NCBI GenBank assembly: GCA_016868955.1
Contig: VGFF01000115.1
Span: 1-6,296 of the forward strand
From: Armatimonadota bacterium
GTDB lineage: Bacteria; Sysuimicrobiota; Sysuimicrobiia; Sysuimicrobiales; VGFF01
Direction of reading: 5' to 3'
Length of the DNA: 6,296 nt
The position numbers and the translations under genes were made by a program. The notes beneath the pieces are model-generated. The model worked only from the letters and a program-made list of their open reading frames with translations, did no database searches and was not told the DNA's origin. Positions 5,896 to 6,296 of this stretch are shown here, piece after piece (position 1 is the stretch's first letter; every line of letters starts with the position of its first letter).

Positions 5896-6296
5896 CGGTT
5901 CTCGGAGCGGCGCGCGGCGTCGTCCTCGACATGGACGGCGTCGTCTATCGAGGCGCTACCGTGGTGCCGGGCGCGCGCGAGTTCCTGGCGGCGCTGCGCA
6001 ATCGCGGAGTTCCTTACTGGTTCCTGACGAACAACTCCTCGCAGACCCCGTCCGACTACGAGCGCAAGCTGCGCGGCATGGGCATCGACGCAGGGGCGGC
6101 GCAGATCCTGACGTCTGCCGTCGGCGTGCAACGGTACCTGCAGCGGTGCGACGCACGAGGCCGCGCCTTGATCGTCGGCGAGATGGGCCTGCGGGAGGCG
6201 GCGGTCGCGGCCGGGCTCGCGATCGTCGAGGGCGGACCGGCGGAATTCGTCATCGCCGGTTTGGATCGCCGGTTCAGCTACGATCGCTTGAGGGCG
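5892..6296 (+). CDS. HAD-IIA family hydrolase (NagD/phosphoglycolate phosphatase-like), N-terminal part
   Basis: Open at the right edge; 135 codons are visible. It starts at GTG 5892, overlapping the dapF stop as GTGA, so translation is probably coupled; no Shine-Dalgarno sequence is seen. Motif I is VVLDMDGVVYRG with nucleophile Asp13 and Asp15. Motif II is FLTNNSS at residues 44-50. The following stretch matches the IIA cap region: SDYERKLRGMGI, then ILTSAVGVQRYL, RALIVGEMGLREA and AEFVIAGLDRRFSYDRL. Proteins of this class (NagD, AraL, p-nitrophenyl phosphatase and phosphoglycolate phosphatase types) remove phosphate from small metabolites in the cytosol. Specificity is set by the cap domain, which is only partly visible, so no substrate is assigned. 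The position after dapF may be only an operon convenience. The codon use resembles its neighbours. Confidence 0.9.
   Translation, partial: MTVLGAARGVVLDMDGVVYRGATVVPGAREFLAALRNRGVPYWFLTNNSSQTPSDYERKLRGMGIDAGAAQILTSAVGVQRYLQRCDARGRALIVGEMGLREAAVAAGLAIVEGGPAEFVIAGLDRRFSYDRLRA

Noticed and set aside
1..6296. CRISPR arrays, tRNA or rRNA genes, insertion sequences, phage or defence genes
   Set aside because: I looked for regularly spaced repeats, tRNA-like arms, transposase motifs and terminal inverted repeats and found none; the gene content is housekeeping metabolism.

Overview
The window is GC-rich and densely packed, with every supported gene on the + strand. It looks like chromosomal DNA of a free-living bacterium. 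The mix of genes fits a high-GC, uncultured, Terrabacteria-type lineage: a sulfur-amino-acid PLP enzyme, a Bat-like VWA protein, a two-domain GntR regulator, ddl, a DapF homologue and a HAD-IIA phosphatase, with two promoters placed for leaderless or near-leaderless mRNAs. The phylum cannot be fixed by eye. No tRNA, rRNA, CRISPR array, IS element or phage gene was seen, and no gene-free stretch exceeds 300 bases.

Left part (1-2916). The window opens inside a tandem-repeat protein gene that is cut by an in-frame TAG (141-143). It is followed by an intact Cys/Met-metabolism PLP enzyme (377-1564), a small ACT-like protein (1586-2050) and a Bat-type membrane VWA gene (2047-2916). The VWA gene overlaps the ACT-like gene by four bases. 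It carries several independent lesions: a broken MIDAS motif, a missing core strand, and an in-frame TAG at a conserved position near the end of the domain. Two of the four genes here therefore look like decaying pseudogenes. A recoded or read-through TAG is the alternative, and the window as a whole speaks against it.

Right part (2913-6296). A near-consensus -35/-10 promoter lies immediately before the gntR start codon, with an inverted repeat over the -10, as expected for an autoregulated leaderless mRNA. gntR is followed after three bases by ddl (D-Ala-D-Ala ligase), in the same reading frame. The end of ddl carries a 9-bp inverted repeat and a TACAAT -10 box just upstream of the dapF-like gene, again with almost no room for a leader. 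The dapF-like gene overlaps a HAD-IIA phosphatase gene by four bases; the latter runs off the right edge. Ddl and DapF together point to peptidoglycan precursor supply. However, this DapF homologue has serine in place of both catalytic cysteines (Ser73, Ser222), so its activity as a diaminopimelate epimerase is in doubt. That is the most interesting point in the window.
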